From Tomitella cavernea (lineage in GTDB: Bacteria > Actinomycetota > Actinomycetes > Mycobacteriales > Mycobacteriaceae): a stretch of 53,523 nt of DNA. The first letter of the stretch is position 1, and each line of letters starts with the position of its first letter. The stretch lies in contig NZ_JAENKO010000030.1 in assembly GCF_016599145.1 (NCBI RefSeq), forward strand, positions 1 to 53,523, read 5' to 3'. The notes under the pieces were generated by a model that saw only the letters and a list, made by a program, of their open reading frames with translations, searched no databases and was not told the origin of the DNA. Shown here one piece after another: positions 34,433 through 44,101 of this stretch. Made by a program: the position numbers and the translations under genes.

Positions 34433-35337
34433 GCCTGCTGCTCCTTCTTATCCTTCTGGTCCTGCGCGAACCGTGCGACGGCCGCCTGGTAGTCGGCCTC
34501 GCTACCGGACAGGTAGGTCTCGGCGAACGTCTTCCACGCCTCGGGGTCCTTGGCCGACTCGGCGTAGTGGCGCTGGAAGGCCTCGTCGCGGCCGTAGCCG
34601 CCGGCGAAGGTGAAGTGCGCGCCGTTCGGTGCCTCGCTCACCGCGTCGACCATCATGCGGTTGACCAGAAGCGCCTGCTGCGGAACGGATCCGACGAGCT
34701 CCTCGGTGGAGACGATCTTGTCCGCGCTCAGGATGCGCTGCTGGGCCGACATCAGATGCAGGTCGTCGAAGTACGGGTCCACGCCGGTGTAGGCGGCGTT
34801 GCCGTGCTCGTCGGCGATATCGAGGTGCACCAGCGCGGCGTCGAGGTTGAGCGCCGGCATGGCGAGCAGCGTCTCGGTGCGTCCGTCGGCGGCGGGGTAC
34901 GGGGAGTCGACGGTCTTGAGCTCCTCGCCCCAGAACTCGGGGACGCTCGAGCCGAGGCCGGCGCGGATCGGATGGAACGGCAGGCGCGCCGCGGCGGCCT
35001 GCAGCCCGGCCTTGACCATGCCCTCGTCCATCTCCCGCGCTTCGAGGGTGCCCTCGGTGCGGGCCTTGGCGAACCACGGGTCGTAGAACGGCTTGGAGTC
35101 CAGTGATACGAAGCCGTAGTAGGCGCGCTTGACCTTGCCGGCCGAGATCAGCAGGCCCAGGTCCGGCCCGAGGAAGCCGACGACGGTGAGATCGGTGACG
35201 TCGGTCCGCAGCAGCGCGCGGACCAGGGCCATCGGCTTGCGCCGGGAGCCCCAGCCGCCGAGCCCGATCGTCATGCCGCTTTCGATACCGGCGACGGCCT
35301 CATCCAGAGAACGGCGCTTGTCGCGCATCTGTGTCAT
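34429..35337 (-). CDS. ipdA: IpdA, CoA-dependent hydrolase alpha subunit
   Basis: A 302-residue alpha subunit of the ring C hydrolase IpdAB, orthologous to Mtb Rv3551. GMTIGLGGWGSRRKPMALVRALLR is the CoA-binding Gly-rich N-terminus; GSSVPEFWG and the NAAYTGVDPYFDDLHLMSA segment are typical. The ATG at 35337 directly follows the echA20 TAA without a spacer; an in-frame ATG three codons later is an alternative start. The C-terminus is Lys/Gln-rich. It shares the putative KstR2-controlled promoter upstream of echA20. Confidence 0.93.
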   Translation of the reverse strand: MTQMRDKRRSLDEAVAGIESGMTIGLGGWGSRRKPMALVRALLRTDVTDLTVVGFLGPDLGLLISAGKVKRAYYGFVSLDSKPFYDPWFAKARTEGTLEAREMDEGMVKAGLQAAAARLPFHPIRAGLGSSVPEFWGEELKTVDSPYPAADGRTETLLAMPALNLDAALVHLDIADEHGNAAYTGVDPYFDDLHLMSAQQRILSADKIVSTEELVGSVPQQALLVNRMMVDAVSEAPNGAHFTFAGGYGRDEAFQRHYAESAKDPEAWKTFAETYLSGSEADYQAAVARFAQDQKDKKEQQA

Positions 35338-36117
35338 TTACTCGGCCCCTTCATCAGGTGTGTTCGATTTGGGCTTGCCGGTGGCCACGAACGCGTCGCG
35401 GTGTTCGTCGGCCACCCCGGCCAGGTTGAGTTCGTAGGTGTAACGCTGCTCGAGCAGGTAGCTGCCCTTGACGTCCATCGGGTCGATGCCGTTGATGGCG
35501 GCCTTGGCGGCGCGGATCACGTGGGGATCCTTGTCGGCGATCTTCTGCGCGATCTCCACGGCGGCGGCGTCCAGCTCCTCGCGCGAAACCACCTTGTGGA
35601 CGGACCCGAAGTGGTGCAGCTGCTGCGCGGTGACGTTCTGCGCCGTGTAGTACAGGGTGCGCATCATGTGCTGGGGCACGAGCCGCGACAGGTGGGTGGC
35701 GGCGCCCAGGGCGCCCCGGTCCACCTCCGGCAGGCCGAAGACCGCGTCGTCGGTGGCGACGATGACGTCCGCGTTGCCCACCAGGCCGACGCCGCCGCCC
35801 ACGCAGAATCCGTTCACCGCGACGACGACGGGGACCTCGCAATCGTAGACGGCGGAGAAGGCGGCGGCGCAGCCGCGGTTCGCGCCGATCAGTGCGTCGA
35901 AGCCCTCGGTCGCCTGCATCTCTTTGATGTCGACACCGGCGTTGAAGCCCCGGCCCTCGGCGCGCAGGATCACGACGTGCGTGCCGGCGTCGCGGCCGGC
36001 GGCGAGAATCGCCTCGGCCAGCTCGAACCATGCTGCGGACGGTAGTGCGTTCACAGGCGGGTAGTCGACGGTGACGGTGGTGATCCCGCTCTCGTTCGAA
36101 GTGGACGTGATGCCCAT
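35338..36117 (-). CDS. echA20: EchA20, crotonase-family ring hydrolase
   Basis: A 259-residue crotonase-superfamily enzyme, orthologous to Mtb Rv3550. EchA20 opens the D ring of a HIP-derived keto-CoA by a retro-Claisen hydrolysis. The oxyanion-hole segments are RGFNAGVDIKEM and VNGFCVGGGVGLVGNADVIVATDDAVFGLPEVDRG. First gene of the leftward echA20-ipdA-ipdB-ipdC operon, divergent from an SDR gene. The KstR2-like palindrome lies 124 bp upstream of its start. Confidence 0.92.
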   Translation of the reverse strand: MGITSTSNESGITTVTVDYPPVNALPSAAWFELAEAILAAGRDAGTHVVILRAEGRGFNAGVDIKEMQATEGFDALIGANRGCAAAFSAVYDCEVPVVVAVNGFCVGGGVGLVGNADVIVATDDAVFGLPEVDRGALGAATHLSRLVPQHMMRTLYYTAQNVTAQQLHHFGSVHKVVSREELDAAAVEIAQKIADKDPHVIRAAKAAINGIDPMDVKGSYLLEQRYTYELNLAGVADEHRDAFVATGKPKSNTPDEGAE

Positions 36118-36240
36118 GTCTGCTTCCTTACCTCGGGGTCGAACCTTGCTGGTGGGCCGGAGCTCCGCGTCCGGGCCGTGCTCGCCGACCGGCTCTTCCG
36201 GGTGACCGGCTCAGCGCGGTCACCGCCGCCGGGCTTAACA

Positions 36241-36258
36241 ACCAAGCGATTGCTTGGT
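36241..36258. promoter_or_regulatory. KstR2-like operator between echA20 and the SDR
   Basis: ACCAAGCGATTGCTTGGT is a near-perfect 18-bp palindrome. Its right half (CTTGGT) matches the KstR2 motif; aligned with AnCAAGnnCTTGnT at 36245-36258 there are two mismatches in the left half. The wider arms ACCAAGC/GCTTGGT suggest a variant site. It lies 41 bp before the rightward SDR start, between two divergent operons known to be KstR2-controlled in Mtb. Confidence 0.75.
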
Positions 36259-36298
36259 ACGTTACCAGATGAGTGCCCCCGGATAAGGAGTGAATGCA

Positions 36299-37216
36299 GT
36301 GAGCGGATTGGTGGACGGCCGCATCGTCATCGTGACCGGTGCCGGACGAGGGATCGGGCGCGAACATGCGCTGGCCTTCGCAGCCGAGGGCGCGAAGGTC
36401 GTGGTCAACGACCTCGGTGCGGGCGCGGACGGGAACGACACCGGCGAGCACCCCGCCGAGCAGGTCGTGGCCGAGATCACGGCGGCAGGCGGGGAGGCCG
36501 TCGTCAACGGCGACGACGTGGCCTCCTGGGAGGGCGCGCAGAATCTCATCAAGACCGCGATCGACACCTTCGGCGGGCTCGATGTGCTGGTGAACAACGC
36601 CGGCTTCCTGCGCGACCGCATGCTCGTCTCGATGGGCGAGGACGAGTGGGACTCGGTCACGCGTGTGCACCTCAAGGGGCACTTCGCGCCGCTGCACCAC
36701 GCCGCCGCGTACTGGCGCGCCGAGTCCAAGGCCGGCCGCACCCGGCAAGCCCGGATCATCAATACGACTTCGGGCGCGGGCCTGCAGGGCAGCGTCGGAC
36801 AGGGCAACTACGCCGCAGCGAAGGCCGGCATCGCCGAGATGACCATCCAGGCCGCCGCCGAGATGGCCGGCTACGGCATCACCGCCAACGCGATCGCCCC
36901 CGCGGCCCGCACCCGCATGACCGTCGGTGCGGGCGGCGCGATGGCCGAGGCGATGGCGGCCCCGGAGGACGGCTTCGACGTGATGGACCCTGCGAACATC
37001 TCCCCGCTGGTCGTGTGGCTGGGCAGCGCCGAGTCCGGCGACGTCACCGGGCGCGTGTTCGAGGTCGAGGGCGGCAGCGTCACCGTGGCCGAGGGCTGGC
37101 GGCACGGGCCCAGCTGGGACAAGGGTGCCCGCATCGACCCGAAGGAGCTCGGCCCCGTGGTCGAGGACCTGTTGGGCAAGGCGCAGACGCCGGTGCCGGT
37201 GTACGGGGCGCGCTGA
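36299..37216 (+). CDS. SDR of the KstR2 regulon, Rv3548c-like
   Basis: A 305-residue SDR of the hydroxysteroid/MFE-2-like group: VTGAGRGIGREHALAFAAEGAKVVVNDLG, NNAGFLRDRML, TSGAGLQGSVGQGNYAAAKAGIAEMT (catalytic Ser, Tyr, Lys). These enzymes oxidise (R)-3-hydroxyacyl-CoA or hydroxysteroid-type substrates. The gene faces away from echA20 as Rv3548c/Rv3549c do in Mtb. I use the second GTG (36299), which is 8 nt after AAGGAG; the first GTG (36290) overlaps that site. Its substrate is unproven. A very strong compound hairpin follows the stop. Confidence 0.85.
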   Translation: MSGLVDGRIVIVTGAGRGIGREHALAFAAEGAKVVVNDLGAGADGNDTGEHPAEQVVAEITAAGGEAVVNGDDVASWEGAQNLIKTAIDTFGGLDVLVNNAGFLRDRMLVSMGEDEWDSVTRVHLKGHFAPLHHAAAYWRAESKAGRTRQARIINTTSGAGLQGSVGQGNYAAAKAGIAEMTIQAAAEMAGYGITANAIAPAARTRMTVGAGGAMAEAMAAPEDGFDVMDPANISPLVVWLGSAESGDVTGRVFEVEGGSVTVAEGWRHGPSWDKGARIDPKELGPVVEDLLGKAQTPVPVYGAR

Positions 37217-37224
37217 CCCGGGAA

Positions 37225-37278
37225 CGAGTACGCCTGTGGCCGGCTGTTCCGCGGAACCGCCGGCCACAGGCGTACTCG
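37225..37278. terminator. Compound 20-bp plus inner-palindrome hairpin
   Basis: The arms 37225-37244 and 37259-37278 are fully complementary; the 14-nt loop contains the perfect palindrome GTTCCGCGGAAC at 37246-37257, so the stem can extend further. It starts 9 nt after the SDR stop codon. Confidence 0.8.
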
Positions 37279-37384
37279 GGGCAGGCGCCGCCGCACACCG
37301 CGCCGACCAAGTGGAGACTGCCGGATCGACGGTGGAAACGAGCGACTTCTCGGTGGGCGGGCGGCGGGTCGGGACGCGCGCCCG

Positions 37385-38047
37385 CTACCGCCCGAGCTTG
37401 GTGCGCACCACCAGGTTCACCCCGGGGAAGCAGGCGGCGAGCTCGCCGCGGCTCTGCTTGAGCGTGGAGGTGCCGAAGCCCCGGCCTCGGCACTCCGGTG
37501 TGATCCACAGCCGCAGTTCCACCTCGCCGTGGCCGCAGAGCTCGCCCACGGCCAGGCCCACCGCCTTGCCGTCTTCGGCGGGGTCCTCGACGACGAACCA
37601 GGCGGCGGACTCCTCGTCGATCCGTGCGAGGCCCTCGTCGATGGCCGCATCCACCTGGTCGGGGGCGTGCAGCGTGGACCCGTCCTCACGGGGCTCAGTG
37701 GCCCGGGCGCGGTAGAGCGCGGTGTCCGGTTCCTGCTTGGCGAACGGGCGCAGCCGCACGTCGCGGTCGCCCGGGGCGATCCAGTTGAGCGCGCTGTTGA
37801 CGTCTTCGAGCTCCTTCTGCACGCGCCGGAGGTCCTGGCGGTTCAGGCGCCACAGCTGCATGTTGAGCACGGCCTCCGCGTGCTCGGCGGGCACGTCCAG
37901 CAGGCGCTGCACGTTGCGTGCGGCGTCGTCACGGTCGGTGGATTCGATGATGGCGTCGAGGACCTCGTGGCGCCGCTGCAGTGCGGATACGAGGCTGTCG
38001 AGCAGTGCGCGGCGGTCGAGGGTGGGTTCGGTGGACGACGACGACAT
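37385..38047 (-). CDS. GNAT acetyltransferase with GyrA-like N-terminal segment
   Basis: A 220-residue two-part protein. Residues ~8-75 (ALLDSLVSALQRRHEVLDAI, RNVQRLLDVPAEHAEAVLNM, QLWRLNRQDLRRVQKELEDV) resemble the coiled-coil tail of the DNA gyrase A breakage domain, where the equivalent stretch reads like VLDAVI... LLGI... ILDMQLRRL. Residues ~95-220 form a GNAT domain with the acetyl-CoA loop CRGRGFGTSTLK. The ATG at 38047 is 9 nt after AGGAG; an in-frame ATG at 38065 is possible. It is convergent with the KstR2-side SDR and lies beside fadA5; function unknown. Confidence 0.75.
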   Translation of the reverse strand: MSSSSTEPTLDRRALLDSLVSALQRRHEVLDAIIESTDRDDAARNVQRLLDVPAEHAEAVLNMQLWRLNRQDLRRVQKELEDVNSALNWIAPGDRDVRLRPFAKQEPDTALYRARATEPREDGSTLHAPDQVDAAIDEGLARIDEESAAWFVVEDPAEDGKAVGLAVGELCGHGEVELRLWITPECRGRGFGTSTLKQSRGELAACFPGVNLVVRTKLGR

Positions 38048-38132
38048 CGGATGTGCTCCTGACATGGTTGGTGTGACGTGCTGTGCTGCCGATGCCGACA
38101 GTGTAGGGCGACCGGCGGGGCGGTGAATGCGA

Positions 38133-38170
38133 TCGCGCGCCGTGGCCCCGGGACGGGACACGGCGCGCGA
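38133..38170. terminator. Hairpin terminator after fadA5
   Basis: A perfect 12-bp stem (38133-38144 with 38159-38170) with a 14-nt loop begins 15 nt downstream of the fadA5 stop codon on the minus strand. Confidence 0.7.
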
Positions 38171-38184
38171 CGGATGTGCGGAGG

Positions 38185-39468
<1,284 letters not shown>

Positions 39469-39469
39469 C

Positions 39470-39483
39470 TAGAACAGGTCTGC
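39470..39483 (-). promoter_or_regulatory. Weak KstR half-site on the fadA5 side
   Basis: TAGAACAGGTCTGC has an intact left half but two mismatches in the right half of TNNAACNNGTTNNA. It lies 119 bp from the fadA5 start and could be a lower-affinity site, or a relic. Confidence 0.45.
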
Positions 39484-39538
39484 CCGGTCGATCAAGCCGG
39501 AGTCCCGCCGGTCGCGGCCGGCACCTTTCCAGCCGGAC

Positions 39539-39573
39539 TGGAATGTGTTCTAATCGAGTTAGAACGTGTTCCA
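39539..39573 (+). promoter_or_regulatory. Two KstR boxes upstream of cyp125
   Basis: A one-mismatch box (39539-39552) and an exact box (39560-39573) lie with centres 21 bp apart, two helical turns, on the same DNA face. The exact box carries a TAGAAC hexamer that can act as -10. Both flank the expected cyp125 promoter and lie between the divergent cyp125 and fadA5 genes. Confidence 0.82.
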
Positions 39574-39618
39574 GTAGTGGCTGGGGCACCCGAGACCGCC
39601 GAGGGCAGGAGTGTAGAC

Positions 39619-40869
39619 GTGACCAAGCCCAATATTCCCGAGGGATTCGATCCCACCGATCCGGAGCTCATGGCCGAGCGCGTCCCGCACGAGGAACTTG
39701 CGGAGCTGCGCCGTCACGCCCCTGTGCACTGGATCCCGCAGCCGCGGGAGGTCGGCGGCTTCGACGACGACGGCTACTGGGCCGTCACCAGCCACGAGCT
39801 CATCCGCGAGGTCTCCCGCGACGACAAGACCTACTCGTCCTGGGAGAACACGGCGATCGTGCGGTTCGCGGACTACATCACCCGTGAGCAGATCGAGATG
39901 CAGCGCACGATCCTGCTCAACCAGGACGCCCCGGAGCACACCAAGCTGCGCGGCATCATCTCGCGCGGGTTCACCCCGCGCGCCATCGCCACCCTGCGCG
40001 GCGCGCTCACCGAGCGCGCGGAACAGATCGTCAGCGGGGCCAACACCGACGAGACCGGCGACTTCGTCACCAAGGTGGCCGCGGAGCTGCCGCTGCAGGC
40101 CATCGCCGAACTGCTGGGCGTCCCGCAGGAGGACCGTGGCCAGCTGTTCCGCTGGACCAACGAGATGATGGGCTACGACGACCCCGCCAACGCCGAGGTG
40201 GACCCGGCGCAGTCGTCGATGGAGATGCTCGGCTACGCCTACAACATGGCGGAGAAGCGCCGCGAGGAGCCGGCCGACGACATCATCACCAAGCTGCTCG
40301 ACGCGAGCATCGACGGCGAGGCCCTCAGCAGCGAGGAGTTCGGCTTCTTCGTGCTGCTGCTCGCGGTCGCCGGCAACGAGACCACGCGCAACGCGATCAC
40401 GCACGGCGTCCTCGCGTTCATGGACAACCCCGAGCAGTGGAAGATCTGGCGGGAGGAACGGCCGAAGACGATGGCCGACGAGGTGGTCCGCTGGGCCACG
40501 CCGGTCACCGTCTTCCAGCGGACCGCCACCTGCGACACCGAACTCGGCGGCAAGGAGATCAAGAAGGGCGATCGCGTCGCCATGTTCTACATCTCCGGCA
40601 ACCGTGACGAGGAGGTGTTCGACGATCCGTATGCCTTCGACATCACGCGCGATCCCAACGCGCACCTGGGATTCGGCGGCACCGGTGCGCACTTCTGCAT
40701 CGGCACGCACCTGGCGCGCCTGGAGATCGAACTGATTTTCAACGCCATCGCCGACGTGATGCCGGACATCACCAAGCTGGGCGAGGCCAAGCGCCTGCCG
40801 TCGGCCTGGCTCAACGGCATCAAGGAGCTCGAGGTGGACTTCACCGGAAAGTGCCCGGTGGCGCACTGA
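39619..40869 (+). CDS. cyp125: Cholesterol C26(27)-monooxygenase CYP125
   Basis: A 416-residue cytochrome P450 that oxidises the terminal methyl of cholesterol/cholestenone to the carboxylic acid. Key parts: I-helix AVAGNETTRNAI, DEVVRWATPVTVFQRTA (ExxR-adjacent meander region follows), haem loop FGGTGAHFCIGTHLAR with the Cys ligand, and C-terminal DFTGKCPVAH shared with CYP125. I start at GTG 39619, 7 nt after AGGAG; GTG 39577 would extend 14 residues but lies at the edge of the KstR box with no ribosome site. Divergent from fadA5; a UNCG-capped hairpin follows. Confidence 0.95.
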   Translation: MTKPNIPEGFDPTDPELMAERVPHEELAELRRHAPVHWIPQPREVGGFDDDGYWAVTSHELIREVSRDDKTYSSWENTAIVRFADYITREQIEMQRTILLNQDAPEHTKLRGIISRGFTPRAIATLRGALTERAEQIVSGANTDETGDFVTKVAAELPLQAIAELLGVPQEDRGQLFRWTNEMMGYDDPANAEVDPAQSSMEMLGYAYNMAEKRREEPADDIITKLLDASIDGEALSSEEFGFFVLLLAVAGNETTRNAITHGVLAFMDNPEQWKIWREERPKTMADEVVRWATPVTVFQRTATCDTELGGKEIKKGDRVAMFYISGNRDEEVFDDPYAFDITRDPNAHLGFGGTGAHFCIGTHLARLEIELIFNAIADVMPDITKLGEAKRLPSAWLNGIKELEVDFTGKCPVAH

Positions 40870-40890
40870 CGCGTCCGCCCGACGAGGGGT

Positions 40891-40932
40891 GATGAGGGGC
40901 CCGGCCGTCTACGGACGGCCGGGCCCCTCATC
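40891..40932. terminator. Perfect 19-bp hairpin with UNCG-type loop
   Basis: The arms 40891-40909 and 40914-40932 are fully complementary around the loop TACG closed by C-G, the same design as the hairpin at 30-71. It lies between the convergent 3' ends of cyp125 and rsgA. Confidence 0.82.
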
Positions 40933-40980
40933 GTCCGCTTGGGCGCAGCCGTCCGGTCCGGCTGAGTCTCGCGTTCCCGC

Positions 40981-42051
40981 TCAGGTTTCCGCCTCGCGTG
41001 CCCACGCGTCGTTGGTGCCCAGCGCCGCGAGCAGCGTGCGCACGGCCATGGCGCGCCGGTGCGCGTGGCCGCCGAGCGCGTCGAACGCGCACTCCGGATC
41101 GGCCGGCGGACCGAGGTGGGTGCAGCCGCGGGGGCAGTCGTCCGCCGCCGCGTCGAGGTCGGCGAACGCACCGAGGACGTCGTCGGGGGAGATGTGCGCC
41201 AGGCCGAACGACCGCACGCCGGGCGTGTCGATGACCCATCCGCCGCCCGGCAGAGGCAGCGCCACCGACTGGGTGGAGGTGTGCCGACCCTTGCCTACGC
41301 CCGAGACGATGCCCGTGGCGCGGTCCGCGTCGGGGACGAGCCTGTTGACCAACGTGGACTTGCCCACGCCGGAGTGGCCGATGAGCGCTGTGACGGTGCC
41401 GGTGAGCCGCTCGCGGACGGGGCCCAGCGGGTCGGCGCGCCCGGCGAGCAGCACCGGCACGTCGAGGTCGGCGAACGCGGCCGTGAACTCGGCCGGGTCG
41501 GCCAGGTCCGATTTGGTCAGGCACAGCACGGGGGCCACCCCGCCCACGTAGGCAGCGACGAGGGCGCGCTCGACGAACCCGGTGCGCGGCGGAGGATCGG
41601 CGAGCGCGGTGACGATGAGCAGCTGCTCGGCGTTGGCGACGACGGTGCGTTCGTACGGGTCGGTGTCGTCGGCGGTGCGGCGCAGCACGGTGCGGCGCTC
41701 GGCGACGCGGACGATGCGGGCCAGGGTGTCGGGACGGCCGGACAGGTCGCCCACGACATCGACGGTGTCGCCCACGACGACCGGCGTGCGGCCCAGCTCG
41801 CGGGCGCGCATCGCGACGACGCGGCGGTGCGGGTCGCCCGCGAGGGCGCACCCCCACCGGCCGCGGTCCTTCGACACGATCATGGCGGCGACGGCGTCAC
41901 GGTGGTCCGGCCGGGTCTTGGTGCGGGGCCGGGACCCGCGGGACGGGCGCACGCGCACATCGGACTCGTCGAAATCGCCAGCCCGCCGGGGACGTCGCGC
42001 CGCGCTCAGGAGACCGGCCCCGGTCCGGCGCCGGCGAGCATCCCCGTCCAC
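40981..42051 (-). CDS. rsgA: Ribosome small subunit-dependent GTPase A
   Basis: A circularly permuted GTPase that matures the 30S subunit. Order of motifs is G4 (TKSD), G1 ([12 protein letters not shown]), G3 ([10 protein letters not shown]); the C-terminal zinc site is [16 protein letters not shown]. The N-terminal [23 protein letters not shown] block matches Mtb Rv3228, so the true start must lie before it. I list the GTG at 42051 (356 residues), which overlaps aroA by 46 nt; a CTG at 42009 overlapping the aroA stop would also fit the Mtb length. No clear ribosome site distinguishes them. Follows aroA in a leftward operon. Confidence 0.88.
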   Translation of the reverse strand: MDGDARRRRTGAGLLSAARRPRRAGDFDESDVRVRPSRGSRPRTKTRPDHRDAVAAMIVSKDRGRWGCALAGDPHRRVVAMRARELGRTPVVVGDTVDVVGDLSGRPDTLARIVRVAERRTVLRRTADDTDPYERTVVANAEQLLIVTALADPPPRTGFVERALVAAYVGGVAPVLCLTKSDLADPAEFTAAFADLDVPVLLAGRADPLGPVRERLTGTVTALIGHSGVGKSTLVNRLVPDADRATGIVSGVGKGRHTSTQSVALPLPGGGWVIDTPGVRSFGLAHISPDDVLGAFADLDAAADDCPRGCTHLGPPADPECAFDALGGHAHRRAMAVRTLLAALGTNDAWAREAET

Positions 42052-43307
42052 AGACCGGGAAAGTCGGGCATCGTCTTGCCGGTGGTCTCGATGTCCTCCA
42101 CGTGCACGCCGTCCGCGCGCAGGCCCAGGATGGCGCCGGCGGTGGCCATGCGGTGGTCGGCGTAGGAATGCCAGGTGCCGCCGTGCAGGGGCGCCGGGGT
42201 GATGGCGAGCCCGTCGTCGAGTTCCTCGACGCGGCCGCCGAGGGCCGTGATCTCCGCGGTCAGCGCGGCGAGCCGATCGGTCTCATGGCCGCGCAGGTGG
42301 CCGATACCCGTCAGCGTCGACGGGCCGTGCGCGAGTGCGGCCAGCGCCGCGACGGTGGGTGTCAGCTCGCCGGTGGCACGCAGGTCCACGTCGATGCCGC
42401 GCAGCTGCTCGGGGCCCTGCACGGTGAGCGACTCGTCCGCCCATCGCACGCGGCAGCCCATCGCCTCCAGGATCTCGCGGATGGCATTGCCGGCCTGGGT
42501 GGTGGTGCGCGGCCACCGGGGTACAGTCACCCGCCCCGCGGTGACGGCCGCGGCGGCGAGGAAGGGCGTGGCATTGGACAGGTCCGGTTCCACGACCCAG
42601 TCGACGGCGCGGACGGGGCCCGGTTCCACCGTCCAGGTGTCGACACCCGCCCCCGCATGCTCGGTGGCGACGGTGACCCCCGCGGCCGCGAGCATGGCGA
42701 TGGTCATGTCGATGTGCGGCATCGATGGCACCGGCGTGCCCTGGTGCCGGATGGTCACGCCGTGCCGGAACCGGGCGCCGGAGAGCAGCAGACCGGAGAC
42801 GAACTGGGACGACCCGGAGGCGTCGATGTCGACCGGCCCGCCCTCGAGCGATCCGGAACCGAACACCGTGAACGGCAGCGCGCCGCCGACGACCTGCGCG
42901 CCGAGGTCGCGCAGCGCGTCGAGAACCACGCCCAGGGGGCGCACGCGGGCCTGCGGGTCGCCGTCGAAGGCGACGTTGCCTTCGGCGAGCGCGGCGATCG
43001 GCGGCACGAAGCGCATCACGGTGCCCGCCAGGCCGCAGTCGACGGCGCCGCCGTGCAGCGGCCGGGGGGCCACCGTCAGCACCGTCGGATCGGAGCCGTC
43101 GCCGCCCTGTGCGATCCCGGTGCCCAGGGCCTGCAGCGCGCCGATCATCAGGTCGGTGTCGCGGCTACGGAGCGCGCCGGTGATGGTGGACGTCCCCTCG
43201 GCGAGCGCGGCGAGCACGAGGGCACGGTTGGTGATGGACTTGGACCCCGGCAGTTCCACGACGGCATCGACAGGCCCGCCGGCAGCGGGTGCACTCCACA
43301 GGCTCAT
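42006..43307 (-). CDS. aroA: 3-phosphoshikimate 1-carboxyvinyltransferase (EPSP synthase)
   Basis: A 433-residue shikimate-pathway enzyme joining PEP and shikimate-3-phosphate. Signatures: [58 protein letters not shown] and [13 protein letters not shown]. The ATG at 43307 (MSLWSAP) aligns with the Mtb enzyme; ATG 43325 would add six residues. Ribosome site for 43307 is poor (GGAG only 2 nt away). Downstream rsgA overlaps its 3' end. The same aroA-rsgA pair exists in Mtb (Rv3227-Rv3228). Confidence 0.93.
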   Translation of the reverse strand: MSLWSAPAAGGPVDAVVELPGSKSITNRALVLAALAEGTSTITGALRSRDTDLMIGALQALGTGIAQGGDGSDPTVLTVAPRPLHGGAVDCGLAGTVMRFVPPIAALAEGNVAFDGDPQARVRPLGVVLDALRDLGAQVVGGALPFTVFGSGSLEGGPVDIDASGSSQFVSGLLLSGARFRHGVTIRHQGTPVPSMPHIDMTIAMLAAAGVTVATEHAGAGVDTWTVEPGPVRAVDWVVEPDLSNATPFLAAAAVTAGRVTVPRWPRTTTQAGNAIREILEAMGCRVRWADESLTVQGPEQLRGIDVDLRATGELTPTVAALAALAHGPSTLTGIGHLRGHETDRLAALTAEITALGGRVEELDDGLAITPAPLHGGTWHSYADHRMATAGAILGLRADGVHVEDIETTGKTMPDFPGLWTGMLAGAGPGPVS

Positions 43308-43384
43308 CACTCCATCTTGGCCCATCGGCGCGGGCGTGGGGCGCACGGCCGGTCGGCCTGTGGTGCGGGCGGCGGTGGAGCCGT

Positions 43385-43876
43385 TCAATTGGTGGTGATC
43401 CGGGCGGTGACGGCGTCGGCGAGCGCGATGAGGTCGAGCGGCTGAAGCTCCAGGTCCAGGCCGCGCCTGCCGGCGCTGCACAGCACCACGTCGAAGTCCA
43501 GGGCGGACTCGTCGACGACGGTGGGCAGCCGCCGGCGCTGGCCGAACGGCGAGATTCCGCCGACCACGTATCCGGTGGCGCGCTCCGCCTCGGCGTGGTC
43601 GGCCATCACCGCGCGGCGGCCCCCCAGGGCCTTCGCGACGGCCTTGAGCGACAGCGCCGACGGGACGGGGAGCACCGCGACGGCCAGCGTGTCATCGACC
43701 TTGATGAGCAGGGTCTTGAAGATCTGTTCGGGCGCGACGTCGAGTTCGGCGGTGAGCGCCCGGACCGCCTCAGCGCCGAAGGTGCGCACGCGGCGGTCGT
43801 GCGCGTACTCGTGCACGCGGTGCACGACTCCGGCCTGCGTCGCGGCCACGGTGGCGGGGGTGGATGTGCCGGACAT
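43385..43876 (-). CDS. ybaK: YbaK/EbsC-type Cys-tRNA deacylase
   Basis: A 163-residue editing protein that hydrolyses mischarged Cys-tRNA(Pro) in trans. Features of the family are [30 protein letters not shown], the catalytic Lys region (FKTLL), [40 protein letters not shown], where GGISPFGQ is diagnostic. ATG 43876 begins MSGTSTPA. It is 77 nt upstream of aroA and divergent from sigH. It has no obvious link to the neighbouring stress genes other than proximity. Confidence 0.88.
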   Translation of the reverse strand: MSGTSTPATVAATQAGVVHRVHEYAHDRRVRTFGAEAVRALTAELDVAPEQIFKTLLIKVDDTLAVAVLPVPSALSLKAVAKALGGRRAVMADHAEAERATGYVVGGISPFGQRRRLPTVVDESALDFDVVLCSAGRRGLDLELQPLDLIALADAVTARITTN

Positions 43877-43910
43877 GCCCCTAGCGTAGGCCCGTGCGTC
43901 GTGTCGGCCG

Positions 43911-43937
43911 GGAACACGACACGCCGACGCGGCGTTG
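43911..43937 (+). promoter_or_regulatory. SigH-type promoter of sigH
   Basis: GGAACA at 43911-43916 and GTTG at 43934-43937 are separated by 17 nt, fitting the published mycobacterial SigH consensus GGAAYA-N16-20-GTTR. It would start transcription about 160 nt before the sigH start codon and allow positive autoregulation. Confidence 0.72.
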
Positions 43938-44101
43938 CACCGTACGAGGTCGCGGGGCAGATGAAGAATCGGCACCGGCGACAGCTGCGCGCATACCCGA
44001 GGAGGTCTGGAGCATTGAGCGTGACGTGCATGCGCCGTCCCGTACTGATCGGCGAGCCGATAACGGTAGCCTCGGCATCAGGGACGACGGAAAGGACCCA
44101 A

